NCBI RefSeq assembly: GCF_009547075.1
Contig: NZ_WIPH01000017.1
Span: 1-56,108 of the forward strand
Origin: Gluconobacter aidae
GTDB taxonomy: Bacteria; Pseudomonadota; Alphaproteobacteria; Acetobacterales; Acetobacteraceae
Direction of reading: 5' to 3'
Length of the DNA stretch: 56,108 nt
Below the pieces are notes generated by a model, which ran no database searches, was not told the origin of the DNA, and saw nothing but the letters and a program-made list of their open reading frames with translations. Positions 43,186 through 51,774 of the stretch are shown piece by piece. Numbering within the stretch: position 1 is the first letter of the stretch; each line of letters starts with the position of its first letter. A program made the position numbers and the translations under genes.

Positions 43186-43668
43186 ATGAGAGCCACCGTT
43201 GATTTTGCTCCCCTGTTCCGTTCGAGCGTGGGTTTTGACAGAATGCTCAACGCCCTTGATCTCGCCAGCCGGATTCCGGCGGTCGATAACTGGCCGCCTT
43301 ACGATATCGTCAAGACCGGTGAGGATGATTACCGGATCGACATGGCGGTTGCCGGACTTGCCGAGGCCGACCTTACGATCACACAGGAGCGCAATACTCT
43401 TGTCGTGACAGGACGAAAGGCGCCGGAGCCGCAAAGCGCCGCCGAATATCTCCATCGGGGTATTGCGGGCAGAGAATTCGAACGCCGCTTCGATCTGGCC
43501 GAGCATATGAAAGTCACCGATGCGCACTTCGAGAACGGACTTCTGTCCATTACTCTGAAACGTGAGATACCCGAAGCGATGAAGCCGCGTCGTATCGCGA
43601 TTACGTCCTCTACAGCACGTGCGGAGGAAGCCGTGCCCCAGATTGAGGCGCGGAAAGAGGCAGCCTGA
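43186..43668 (+). CDS. Small heat-shock protein, Hsp20 family
   Basis: The second ATG (43186) is preferred because AAAGGAGG lies eight bases upstream, whereas the ATG at 43180 would leave only two. The 160-aa product has the IbpA-like pattern: NWPPYDIVKTGEDDYRIDMA, VAGLAEADLTITQERNTLVV, and the alpha-crystallin core ending F-E-N-G-L-L-S-I-T-L-K-R-E. It is an ATP-independent chaperone holding unfolded proteins. It heads a small stress-type gene set. Confidence 0.95.
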   Translation: MRATVDFAPLFRSSVGFDRMLNALDLASRIPAVDNWPPYDIVKTGEDDYRIDMAVAGLAEADLTITQERNTLVVTGRKAPEPQSAAEYLHRGIAGREFERRFDLAEHMKVTDAHFENGLLSITLKREIPEAMKPRRIAITSSTARAEEAVPQIEARKEAA

Positions 43669-43683
43669 TGGCGTGACGAAAAC

Positions 43684-43715
43684 TCTCCCCCGGCCATTCA
43701 TCCGGCCGAGGGAGA
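43684..43715. terminator. Hairpin downstream of hsp20
   Basis: TCTCCCcCGGCC and the matching CGGCCGaGGGAGA form a long stem with a short attcat loop. There is no strong T run, so it may attenuate rather than end transcription into the next gene. Confidence 0.5.
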
Positions 43716-43734
43716 ATCTCGAAAGGTCATGAGC

Positions 43735-44085
43735 ATGAAGAGGATGAAAATATTTCTGTCGTGCGCTGCTCTGAGCTTGTCTCTACTGAGCCAGCCGGGC
43801 GCACATGCTGGTGATGTTGTCCGGACGACTGCAACATCGTTCGATGCAAGGGCGACTGAGGGAACGTCCACAATCCCCAAAACCGGGGCTCCCACTCATT
43901 ACGAAGACGGCACAGGTGATATGCTGGTCGACAGCTTGAACGCAAGCCAGTTGGATCAGAACTACAAGGGGCCGGTCTACTCTCCCGGACAACCCATTCC
44001 GCCGTTCCGGCCCATCGACACAGATCATCTGGCACCGTCAGGGCCAGAGACGGCGAATAAGACGTCCTCATCGCACGAGACATAG
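43735..44085 (+). CDS. Small exported protein, unknown
   Basis: The ATG at 43735 has AAAGG at a suitable distance; one six bases upstream is also possible. The 116-aa product has a signal peptide (about 1-24, ending in A-H-A) and a mature part rich in Thr, Ser, Pro and Asp with no Cys. No family is recognised. It lies 60 bases after hsp20, with the hairpin between them, and may be expressed with it. Confidence 0.65.
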   Translation: MKRMKIFLSCAALSLSLLSQPGAHAGDVVRTTATSFDARATEGTSTIPKTGAPTHYEDGTGDMLVDSLNASQLDQNYKGPVYSPGQPIPPFRPIDTDHLAPSGPETANKTSSSHET

Positions 44086-44095
44086 TGGGGATTGA

Positions 44096-44124
44096 GTAAA
44101 GGCGGCGTTATAGACCGCCTTTAC
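44096..44124. terminator. Bidirectional terminator
   Basis: GTAAAGGCGG at 44096-44105 pairs with CCGCCTTTAC at 44115-44124 around a 9-base loop. It lies between the converging exported-protein gene and the PsiE-like gene, with T-rich or A-rich edges on both sides. Confidence 0.75.
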
Positions 44125-44133
44125 TTCGATTCT

Positions 44134-44691
44134 TCAGGATGAAGACCGTTCAGGCTCACAGCGGGCCGCAGGATTATCTTCGAGATGCGCCTGTTCCCTG
44201 GCATCGCGCGCGACACGCGCATCCTGCTCGCGGACCAGCCAGTAGACGGTACCCAGCGCCAGAACAGCCGCCGAGAGAGCGAACAGTTCCATGGCAGTCA
44301 CATCATGCAGATCCAGCAGGATGAATTTGCGGGCAATCGCCAGGAGGGCGATCAGAACGATGGTCCGTACCCGGATGACGTTCTCATGCTGGGCAAGAAC
44401 GACCAGCAGGGAGTGTTTGAATTCAAGGGCGATGATAACAGTAAAGATCGCGCCAAAAATCGCCTGGAAGATCGTCTGGTTGATCGGATCGATTCCGACA
44501 TCGACGACCAGATGCCATACCGCGCCGATCAGATGAATCGTCGCGATGGCGGTGACCAGCATGATGAGCGCAATCAGGGTCAGAATGATCGCCTGTTCAA
44601 AACGCTCGTAGAATGTCAGGCCCCTGAACAGCTTGATGAAGTGGGAGCAGTCCCTGCTCTGCCAGGAACGTTTCATGGAGAGGTCTTCCAT
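44134..44691 (-). CDS. PsiE-like membrane protein
   Basis: From ATG at 44691 the 185-aa product has four hydrophobic segments (about 30-55, 60-85, 95-115 and 125-150) and the PsiE family pattern ERFEQAIILTLIALIMLV, then TIFQAIFGAIFTVIIALEFK and ARKFILLDLHDVTAMELF. PsiE of E. coli is induced by phosphate starvation; its biochemical role is unknown. The C-terminus is charged and cytoplasmic. Confidence 0.85.
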   Translation of the reverse strand: MEDLSMKRSWQSRDCSHFIKLFRGLTFYERFEQAIILTLIALIMLVTAIATIHLIGAVWHLVVDVGIDPINQTIFQAIFGAIFTVIIALEFKHSLLVVLAQHENVIRVRTIVLIALLAIARKFILLDLHDVTAMELFALSAAVLALGTVYWLVREQDARVARDAREQAHLEDNPAARCEPERSSS

Positions 44692-44863
44692 AGCCGTTTT
44701 CCCATCTATGAATTGAGTTATAGTTCCTACGTCGTGGCCCTTCCGGCGTACATCCGGTTCAAAGCCGCTGCCAGCGTGGCAGGCGACAGGACAATGTTCG
44801 GGCAAGGTCTCGCACGCCTTTTGGCAAGGCCAATGTCAGTTGATTTTCGAGGTCTCCCAACGA

Positions 44864-45136
44864 CTAGCCCAAGGCCTTGGCCATGTGCGTGCGGTCAGCG
44901 ACAGGCAGGAGTTTTTGGACCACGGCGACGGTCGTCGCTTCCGGGTCTGGCGCGGTTCTCCAGCGAGATACCAGGTGGTAAATCAGATGGTCAGCCGCCC
45001 GACGCATGAGGCCGCCGTATCCGCGGTCTTTTTCCTCGTAGCTGAGATAGTAGGCAAGCAGGATCGCCAGTTCTGTGCTGATCTGAACGGTCGGAAGCGA
45101 CATAATTTTGTTCGGCCTGTCCGTGTGAAGAGTCAT
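44864..45136 (-). CDS. Unknown 90-aa protein
   Basis: GGAG lies about 9 bases before the ATG at 45136, whose A-T-G overlaps the TGA stop of the STN-domain gene (ATGA), so the two are coupled. The sequence is helical (ISTELAILLAYYLSYEEKDR) with no signal peptide. I do not recognise a family. Confidence 0.7.
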   Translation of the reverse strand: MTLHTDRPNKIMSLPTVQISTELAILLAYYLSYEEKDRGYGGLMRRAADHLIYHLVSRWRTAPDPEATTVAVVQKLLPVADRTHMAKALG

Positions 45137-45687
45137 GGTGCACTCCTCAGGCCGGACCGCGTGTTACCCGATGTCAGAGCCGTCGCATCCAGAGGACTGA
45201 CGCTCAAGCCAGAAACAGTGGCGGTGACGTCGATATGCACGGAACCGAACAGATGCAGGAGGGCGACCTGAGGCGTATAGGCGCCCTTGACGGCTGCCGA
45301 GGTCCTGCCGTCCATAAGGATCGGGTCGATAAGGACCGGGCACCCGGTCTGCCGGCTCAATATCTCGATGGCGCGGGCCAGTGGCATGGATGGAATGTTT
45401 ACCGGCTGCTTTTCTGTCTCGCACGACAGCATACCCTGCGGCGCATGAGCTGATGTCGGCGAGACCATTCCGACCAGCAGCATGAGGATGAGACCGACAG
45501 CGACATGTGGCCTCTCCCTCTGCCGAAGGTGCCGAGGTTGCTTGGCCGTCTGTTCCGCTCGCTCCGTCTTTCCCGCGGAGTGCGACCAAACTGGCCGCAT
45601 TGCCCCCCGTGAACGGGGCACGGGGGGATGGTTATTCCAATAGTCCTGAAGCGCCTTCAGGTTGAGAAAATGGATAAAACTCGACAT
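45133..45687 (-). CDS. Exported STN-domain protein
   Basis: The product has a hydrophobic segment near residues 62-82 (VAVGLILMLLVGMVSPTSAH), possibly a signal peptide if translation begins at the internal ATG at 45600. The rest fits a secretin/TonB short N-terminal (STN) domain: PVNIPSMPLARAIEILSRQT, then GCPVLIDPILMDGRTSAAVK and ALLHLFGSVHIDVTATVSGL. STN domains normally precede TonB-dependent receptors or secretins and signal to FecR-like proteins. Here the domain stands alone, without a receptor barrel. Confidence 0.8.
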   Translation of the reverse strand: MSSFIHFLNLKALQDYWNNHPPVPRSRGAMRPVWSHSAGKTERAEQTAKQPRHLRQRERPHVAVGLILMLLVGMVSPTSAHAPQGMLSCETEKQPVNIPSMPLARAIEILSRQTGCPVLIDPILMDGRTSAAVKGAYTPQVALLHLFGSVHIDVTATVSGLSVSPLDATALTSGNTRSGLRSAP

Positions 45688-45841
45688 CTCCCTGTTCTCG
45701 CTGCTTTTGACGTCATCTTCAGAAACGCGGGACCTCCGCTGGAAGGCCCCGCTCTACCCTCTCATTCCTGCGGTCGTTCTAGGGAAGATGGCATTTCCGC
45801 TCGGAGAAGGCGTTTCTGATCTACCCGGCGCGGTCGGTGCC

Positions 45842-46111
45842 TTACGCCGCGACCGGAATTGGCGGTGCGGCTCTTGTCCGCAGGAGGAGACGGAACGCGA
45901 GATCAGACGCCAGGGGATCACACCCGGCAGGGGCGACCGCGCCCGCCTGGACCAGACGTTCCAGCGTGGCGCGAAGTCTGATCCCCGGTATACCGGTATG
46001 GGCCACCAGAGACGTCAGCGTCACGCCACGTCCGTCATGACCGAGGCGGCGGAGCACGGAGAGGACACGCGGAGCTAGCGGATCGTCTCCAAAAAGGGGG
46101 CGCGTTACCAT
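45842..46111 (-). CDS. Small winged-helix-like DNA-binding protein
   Basis: ATG at 46111 is preceded by GGAGGGAGG, a strong ribosome binding site. The 89-aa product has a compact helix-turn-helix pattern (LSVLRRLGHDGRGVTLTSLV, then GIPGIRLRATLERLVQAGAV), as in MarR- or GntR-like wings, with no effector domain. It is the first gene of the leftward set with the STN-domain and 90-aa proteins and may regulate them. Confidence 0.65.
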   Translation of the reverse strand: MVTRPLFGDDPLAPRVLSVLRRLGHDGRGVTLTSLVAHTGIPGIRLRATLERLVQAGAVAPAGCDPLASDLAFRLLLRTRAAPPIPVAA

Positions 46112-46425
46112 GATACGCCTCCCTCCAGTCGGTTGCGCCATCTCCGGGCGGCTGTGCGCAAGGAGCGGCGATAGCGGGAATAAAGTCCTTTCAGTGTCGA
46201 CATCCACATCCTCCGATTAAAGCAACATGGACTCCAGTTGTCTGGCTCACAGAGCCTATGCCGGACCCGATGGCGTCCGGCGAAAGCAAGATTGGAAGAG
46301 ATGCCTGCCTCGTCAAGAGGGCACGAAATGTAGATTCTTTTTCATGAATAAGTTTATTATTTTTATTTGTATTTATTTTCTGTGGCGGTGTTGCGGGTGG
46401 AAATTACATGGAGGTGTTTATATTA
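46112..46425. other. AT-rich intergenic region
   Basis: No gene is supported. The part around 46330-46385 is unusually AT-rich (runs of t and a) and is followed by an IS427-type element inserted at a TA dinucleotide. It probably carries the promoter of the leftward gene at 46111. Confidence 0.5.
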
Positions 46426-47273
46426 GGTTTCGTGGACAAAGATTGACAGTGGACCCATGTCTTGATTCAAGGCTGTCTTTTGGAGGCCGCGTTGGGCGAG
46501 CGGATTGGACTGGCGGACGACGAGTGGGCGATCATCGGTGCACTTCTGCCGTATGAACATGGTCGAGCTTGCCGGCCGGCGCAGGATAACCGCCTCTCTT
46601 TCGAAGGCATGATGTGGATTGCGCGGACAGGCTCGCAGTGGCGACACCTGCCAGACGAATACGGCAAGTGGAACAGCGTGTTCCGCTGTTATCGGCGCTG
46701 GGTTACAACTGGCGTGTTCGACGCGATGCTGGAAACGCTGGCTGAAATGGTGGAGCGCGACGCCACCGCCGACATGATCGACAGCACCGTGGTCCGGGCA
46801 CATCATTGTGCCGTCGGCATAAAAAAGGGGATCAGGAGACCGAGGCGCTTGGCCGATCGCGCGGTGGCTTCAGCACCAAACTCCACGCCCGATGCGATGC
46901 CAAAGGCTGCCCGCTCGGATTTGTTCTGACACCAGGGCAGACCCACGACATCCAGGGCTTCGGTCCGTTGTTCCGCATGATCGCAGACAAGATTGAGGCG
47001 CTGCTGGCCGACAAGGGCTATGACGCCGACGCCATCCGTGAGGAACTGACGAAAGCCGACGTCGAAGCGGTCATCCCCGCCAAGAGCAACCGGCGCAAGC
47101 CCATCGCGCACGACCGCGAAAAATACCGCTGGCGCAACCTCGTCGAGCGTCTGTTCAACAAGCTCAAGAACTGGCGGCGCATCGCAACCCGATACGACAA
47201 AACCAAGGAATCTTACCTCGGCTTTGTCAATCTCGTGTCAGTCCTCCAGTGGATACCCTTTGTCCACGAAACC
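46426..47273 (+). mobile_element. Complete IS427-type IS5-family element, 848 bp
   Basis: Perfect terminal inverted repeats ggtttcgtggacaaag at 46426-46441 and ctttgtccacgaaacc at 47258-47273. A TA dinucleotide flanks each side, consistent with the short TA-type target duplications of this group. The two transposase frames overlap and join at a slippery site. Confidence 0.92.
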
Positions 47274-47276
47274 TAG
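46462..47276 (+). CDS. IS427-type IS5 transposase in two frames (-1 frameshift)
   Basis: Frame one (46462-46929) contains LADDEWAIIGALLPYEHGRA and the first Asp in MIDSTVVRAHHCAVGIKKG. Frame two (to 47276) contains KGDQETEALGRSRGGFSTKL, the second Asp in LADKGYDADAIREEL and the Glu in RWRNLVERLFNKLKNW. The heptamer A-AAA-AAG at 46821-46827 is in phase for a -1 shift and gives a fused protein of about 265 aa. The stop codon is completed by bases just outside the element. No inactivating mutation is seen, so this element may be active. Confidence 0.9.
46821..46827 (+). promoter_or_regulatory. Slippery heptamer A-AAA-AAG for -1 frameshift
   Basis: The heptamer is positioned with codon boundaries A/AAA/AAG in the upstream frame, the classic -1 slip site, and the downstream catalytic frame is the -1 frame. 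The same heptamer in the same phase occurs in the other IS427-type copy. Confidence 0.8.
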
Positions 47277-47360
47277 TCAAATATCATAGCGATGATCGCA
47301 GAAAATCAATATATTTTCCTTCTATAATGGTGGCCCAGGGTTTTCCGGCCACCACCTGTC

Positions 47361-47933
47361 TTACAGAGCGCTTCCAGCGTGTCCGTTCGTCGGGACTTCC
47401 GTCAGCGTCTCGACGGCGGGCGTCAGAGCCGTCGAACCAGCCTTTTGATCTCCGAGCTTGTCAACTGTCATCTGCGCAGCGAGCGCCGCACAGGCGTTGC
47501 TTCCGGTGCGTGACACATGAACGATTGGCGCCGCCTGACCGTCTGATGTGATCGTGATCGTCTGCGTACAGGCGATGGGGCCACCGGTGCTGACCGCCTC
47601 GAAACGCTGCCAGGACATGCTCTGTTTCGGGAGATCATGACCAACAGCCGGAACGGCGCGCAGGGCACCGCCCAGCCGCGAGCCCAATGTCCGATCGACC
47701 GCCTCCATGAGAGCCATATTGCGTGCCATCATGCGATTAACGGCGTCGAACATGTCGATATCAGACATGGCCGCTGTCGTCGCGATGCCCTGGACTGGGA
47801 CCAGGATACCGACCTGGTGTCCCCGTGCATCAACGACGCGCAACGTATCCTGAGCCTGCGCAGGCAGGGCAGCCGCGCCGCAGGCCAGTGTAGCAACAAA
47901 GACGCCAGCCTGAAACATACGAGAAAAATGCAT
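47361..47933 (-). CDS. Exported protein, unknown (190 aa)
   Basis: ATG at 47933 has CGGAGG about seven bases upstream. The product has a signal peptide (MHFSRMFQAGVFVATLACGA through A-Q-A) and a mature part with DMFDAVNRMMARNMALMEAV, a helix likely to form a coiled coil, and several beta-strand-like stretches. Cys residues occur in I-A-C-T-Q-T and S-N-A-C-A-A-L. I do not recognise a family. Confidence 0.7.
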   Translation of the reverse strand: MHFSRMFQAGVFVATLACGAAALPAQAQDTLRVVDARGHQVGILVPVQGIATTAAMSDIDMFDAVNRMMARNMALMEAVDRTLGSRLGGALRAVPAVGHDLPKQSMSWQRFEAVSTGGPIACTQTITITSDGQAAPIVHVSRTGSNACAALAAQMTVDKLGDQKAGSTALTPAVETLTEVPTNGHAGSAL

Positions 47934-48025
47934 TTTGGAATCCTCCGTGTCTGTTAAGCAGTGTCGGACGACGGCAGGAATATGGGCTGGGTAAATAGCG
48001 CCAGCAAGAGGTGGAGGAAGACTAC

Positions 48026-48420
48026 ATTGATCGTCTGATCCGGATATGAGCGTGTATAGGCGTCCACACCAGAGGGATCCGGATCGGTCCACACCGTCTC
48101 GTCGCATTCGCAGTCCGGGCTACCGACCCTTCGGCTTGCGGCCGCCACAGACGACGTCATCACCACGCGCTCCACACCACTCCGGATCGCCGCACGCAGC
48201 ACCCGTCGCCCTCTTCTCGATGGCCAGCCTATAAAGACGGGCAACGTCGAGCAGATGCGCTGCAGGCCAGAAATTGCTCCCATCTCCCACAGAGGCGCAG
48301 GTCCCATTTGCACGAAAAATCTCGATCAGCGGTGTGATGAGCCCCTGCTTTGCCCTCTCGTGAACCTGGGGAAGCCGCACCACCGAAGCGCGGATAGAGA
48401 CGATATGCGCGATCGTGCAG
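48026..48420 (-). pseudogene. Scrambled SDR/epimerase-type dehydrogenase remnant
   Basis: Reading the minus strand, first comes IRASVVRLPQVHERAKQGLI and NFWPAAHLLDVARLYRLAIE, which is the C-terminal half of an atypical NAD-dependent epimerase/SDR. Then, after a junction near 48200 and in another frame, comes AAIRSGVERVVMTSSVAAAS, which belongs in the middle of the same family. The two pieces are thus in reversed order relative to the normal protein, and the N-terminal NAD-binding motif is missing. Confidence 0.7.
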
Positions 48421-48449
48421 TGGCAATGTCAGTAACGTTTTGGTCTGCC

Positions 48450-48760
48450 ACGTCCTTGGCTGATTGAGTTTTCGCATGTGCAACATGGACGTATCTCAGG
48501 TATTACGGCGACCAATTCTCCAATGTGGATGGTCGTTGTCAGGGAGTCCAGCCAGATCAGGATCGATCATCTCACGATCCGCAACCCGGCCTCGTGCAGC
48601 AGACTGTCTCGATGACCGATCCCGTTGCTCCAGTAACATCAACGACCCCGCATATTCATGATGTGACCATAACAGATCTGACTGCGATAAATGCCAAGAC
48701 AGCCGGCGTTGGGTTAGGTTTGCCCGAGGCAGCGGTTGAGGGGCTGACTCTCCCGCCTCC
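48450..48760. other. Intergenic, no supported gene
   Basis: Only short frames are present, without start signals or domain matches. The region may be debris between the dehydrogenase remnant and the IS3 element. Confidence 0.4.
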
Positions 48761-48811
48761 CGGTTTTTGAGACAGCCGATAAGCACGTGAGACACGTGCG
48801 GAGGTGTCACG

Positions 48812-49156
48812 ATGACGAACGACCTGAAGAACGACGCGAAACGACCGGGGCATGGCGGACGGATGTCACGCCGCCGCAAGAAGGAGGCCGTGCTTCGTCT
48901 GCTGCGCGGTGAGGACCTGGAGATGGTCTCGCGCGACCTGGGCGTAACGGCTGCAACCCTGAGCGAATGGCAGAACGCCTTCCTTTCCGGGGGCGAGGCC
49001 AGTCTTGCGACACGTCAGACCGACGGCGAGACGCTGGAGAGCGATCGCCTCAAGGCAAAGCTTGGTGAGGTCATGATCGAGCGTGAACTGCTGCGTGAAA
49101 AGATCGCGGCCCTGGAGACTGGCCGCCCTTTGGCCCGTCGGAGGCTGCGGCCATGA
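48812..49156 (+). CDS. IS3-family OrfA
   Basis: The 114-aa protein has an N-terminal basic region and helix-turn-helix (KKEAVLRLLRGEDLEMVSRD, then LGVTAATLSEWQNAFLSGG), followed by a leucine-rich coiled coil near 80-105. It binds the element ends and, in an intact element, is fused to OrfB by frameshifting. The stop overlaps the OrfB start. Confidence 0.9.
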   Translation: MTNDLKNDAKRPGHGGRMSRRRKKEAVLRLLRGEDLEMVSRDLGVTAATLSEWQNAFLSGGEASLATRQTDGETLESDRLKAKLGEVMIERELLREKIAALETGRPLARRRLRP

Positions 49157-50042
49157 GTGCGGCGGTCTCCCCCTCTTCCGGTCGCCCCTATGGACTGGCG
49201 GCGGTCTGCCGGGTCTGGAACATCAGTCGGGCGACACTCTATCGCCGCGGGACGCCCATGGAGGTGAAACCAGCTTTGCGGCGGCGCGACCCGACAGGCC
49301 CCATGCCGGACGCCGAATTGGTCGGGCGCATCCGTGCGATCATCACGGCCAGCCCGTTTCATGGTGAGGGACACCGCAAGGTCTGGGTAAGACTGCGCGT
49401 CGCGGGCGTGCGCACGTCCCGCCGCCGGACACTGCGCCTGATGCGTGAAAACGATCTCCTCGCCCCCTCGCGGACGGGCACACCGAAGGGACCGCGCAAC
49501 CATGATGGCACGATCATCCCGGACGCGATCGACGTCATGTGGGGCACCGACATGACCACGACATGGACGCAGGAAGGACAGGCCGCCGTCTTCATTGCCA
49601 TCGACCATCACAGCGGCGAATGCACGAGCATCCATGCCGCCCGACGCGGCACCCGCTTCGAGGCGCTGGAGTACGACAGGGCGTGCGCCGCTGCTTCGGC
49701 GCCTTCGCCAAGAAGGTCGCGACCGGCCTGTTCCTGCGCCACGATCACGGCAGCCAGTATATGTCCGATGATTTCCAGGCTGAGATCCGCTTCCTGGGCA
49801 TCGAAAGCACGCCGGCGTTCGTCCGCGCTCCCGAGGGCAATGGATGCGCCGAACGCTTCATCCGGACACTCAAGGAGAACCTGCTTTGGGTCCAGAACTT
49901 CGAAAACGTCGAAAAACTCCGACAAGCCCTGCTGGAATTCCGCGATCTTTACAACGAAACCAGGCTCATTGAACGGCACGGTTTCATCTCCCCGAACGCC
50001 GTGCGCGCCAGGGCTCTTTCCACCGCGGCTCTCGCCGCTTAG
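49153..50042 (+). pseudogene. IS3-family OrfB integrase, frameshifted
   Basis: The first frame has the HTH_21 region (GLAAVCRVWNISRATLYRRG), HGEGHRKVWVRLRVAGVRTS and the first Asp in VMWGTDMTTTWTQEGQAAVF. Near 49670, at RFEALE, the sequence shifts to another frame that carries LFLRHDHGSQYMSDDFQAEI with the second Asp and GNGCAERFIRTLKENLLWVQ with the Glu. The catalytic residues are therefore split across two frames. Confidence 0.9.
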
Positions 50043-50068
50043 GCTCCAACCAGATGTCTCAAAAACCG

Positions 50069-50454
50069 AGGCCGGCACATGACCTTGAGACATGTTCGGT
50101 TATCGGCCCAGAAAGGCCTTCAGCTTAGTCATGTTAGCGGACGTTCCTTTGGAGGCACGCTCACAGTCCAGACGCCTCCAGTTCTTCAGTGTGGATCTGC
50201 TGTGCACATGGAGGGATCAGGCCTGTGCTGTCCGGATGAGAGACGCGTTCATGAATGAGTTTTTACTCGACATAATTGACCGTCTGTCGACTCAAAAAAA
50301 CAAGGCAGACAGGCGGCAGTCGCCCGCTAAACAGTCTGTCTGCGCAACTAATGGCAGCGGACAGGCTGTAGTCGCCTACTTCTCAGACATCCGTATCGCA
50401 CTTCTACGTTCATAAAACGGACACTGGTTAAATTAGACCGACATTCTAAAACGT
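50069..50454. other. Intergenic region with a third GCAGAC-type hairpin
   Basis: GCAGACAG at 50305-50312 and CTGTCTGC at 50336-50343 form a stem around 23 bases, followed by more of the same words (ggacaggctgtagtcgcc, tcagacatccg). It resembles the segments near 40.9 and 42.6 kb. No gene is supported. Confidence 0.5.
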
Positions 50455-51746
50455 GGAGGGATCGAAGAACCCTTGATTGATGTGCCTGGTTCGTGATTTC
50501 AGGGTTGTGGCGTGCCGATTGACGGTTTCCGGGGTTCGTTTTCGCTCTGCGTTTTGAGCGGATCGCGGGCTATCGCCAGTGGGATGGCTACGCGCTCGCG
50601 TTCAACCTCTCGAGGAAGAGGAAGCGGCGCATGTTGTAGACAATATTGGCCGGCCCGATCCTCATGTTGGCCCGGGTAATACCCACGGTTCGGACGAACA
50701 GACCCATCTGCGATTTCTAATCGGCAAAGACATGCTCGACGCGCTAGCGGATCACTGATTTCCCTGCATTGGACCGCTGGATATAGAGTGACATGGGTTT
50801 GAGATGCGGCTTCTTCCTGTGAATTTTCGAGACGAAACCCTCTTTGTCCATGAAGTCCTCATTGGCTTTCGAGCGATACGCTGTATCAGCCCAGACGCTT
50901 GAGGCCGTATTGGTTTTATCCAGAAGGCCCTCGCGCAGTCTGGCACCATCACTGGCAGCAGCATCCGTTGTCTTCCATTTCCGGATGAACCGGAACTTCC
51001 GGTCGATGGAAACATGGGACTTGTAGCCAAAGAACGGAATGGCGAGGTCCGTGGCTGGGATCGTCCCGTCATCCTGCCGCTTCGCTTTGGTAAACTTCAG
51101 TGTCCAGCGCGCATGACGGTCCTTATGCGACAGCTTTGCGGGTTTGTCCTGCCAATCTTCAGGAATACGCCCTGCCCGGAGGTCAGCTTTCTCAGCGTTC
51201 GTATTGCGCTGCTTTGGGGCGGCTACCAATGTCGCATCCAGGATCTGGCCGGACATTGGCAGATAACCGGCGGTCCGCAGAGTGGCATCAAACCGGTCAA
51301 ACAGTCTTTCAATAGCTCCCGCCTGGGCCAGACGCTCACGGAACAGCCAGACCGTTTTGGCATCAGGTACCCGGTCCGACAGTCCCAAACCGAGGAAACG
51401 CATGAAGGACAGGCGGTCGTTGATCAAATATTCCGTTCGCTCGTCGGACAGATTGTTCAGCGTCTGGATCACCAGAATCTTGAACATCAACACGGGATCA
51501 AACGGCGGTCGTCCACCTTTGCTCCCATCTGAATAGGCCAGAGCCTTCTCCAGATCAGGGCGGAACACCTCAAAATCCACAGTCCGGGAAAATGCCTCAA
51601 GCTGATCGCCAAGCCCGCTTAACCGGGCCAGCCGCTCTTCAACATCAAAGAAACCAGGCTGCTTCATCTGCCATCATCCCCAATCAACGCAGGAGAGATG
51701 GAATCACAGAGGAACCCTCAAATCCAGAAGGTTTTTCGAACCCTCC
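50455..51746 (-). mobile_element. IS5-family element, copy D (full length, inactivated)
   Basis: Ends ggagggatcgaagaaccc at 50455 and the inverted ggagggttcgaaaaacc at 51746 match copies A and C. The length fits the intact copies, but the transposase has nonsense mutations. No clean target duplication is seen. Confidence 0.92.
50588..51667 (-). pseudogene. IS5-family transposase, copy D, two nonsense codons
   Basis: The frame starts MKQPGFFDVEERLAR and is intact through D1 and D2, but TAG replaces a Ser codon after S-N-A-G-K-S-V-I-R (stop at about 50744) and a second TAG replaces a Gln codon in V-E-H-V-F-A-D-x-K. The catalytic Glu lies after the first stop. The remaining frame to 50588 keeps family similarity, so the mutations are recent. 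Confidence 0.92.
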
Positions 51747-51774
51747 ATCTGTGCCTTTTTTTATGTATCACCCC

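Larger units (their letters stand above)
48761..50068 (+). mobile_element. IS3-family element, 1308 bp, inactivated
   Basis: Inverted ends cggtttttgagaca at 48761-48774 and tgtctcaaaaaccg at 50055-50068 enclose OrfA and OrfB in the usual order, overlapping by ATGA at 49153. OrfB has a frameshift, so the element cannot move on its own. No clear target duplication is visible. Confidence 0.85.
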
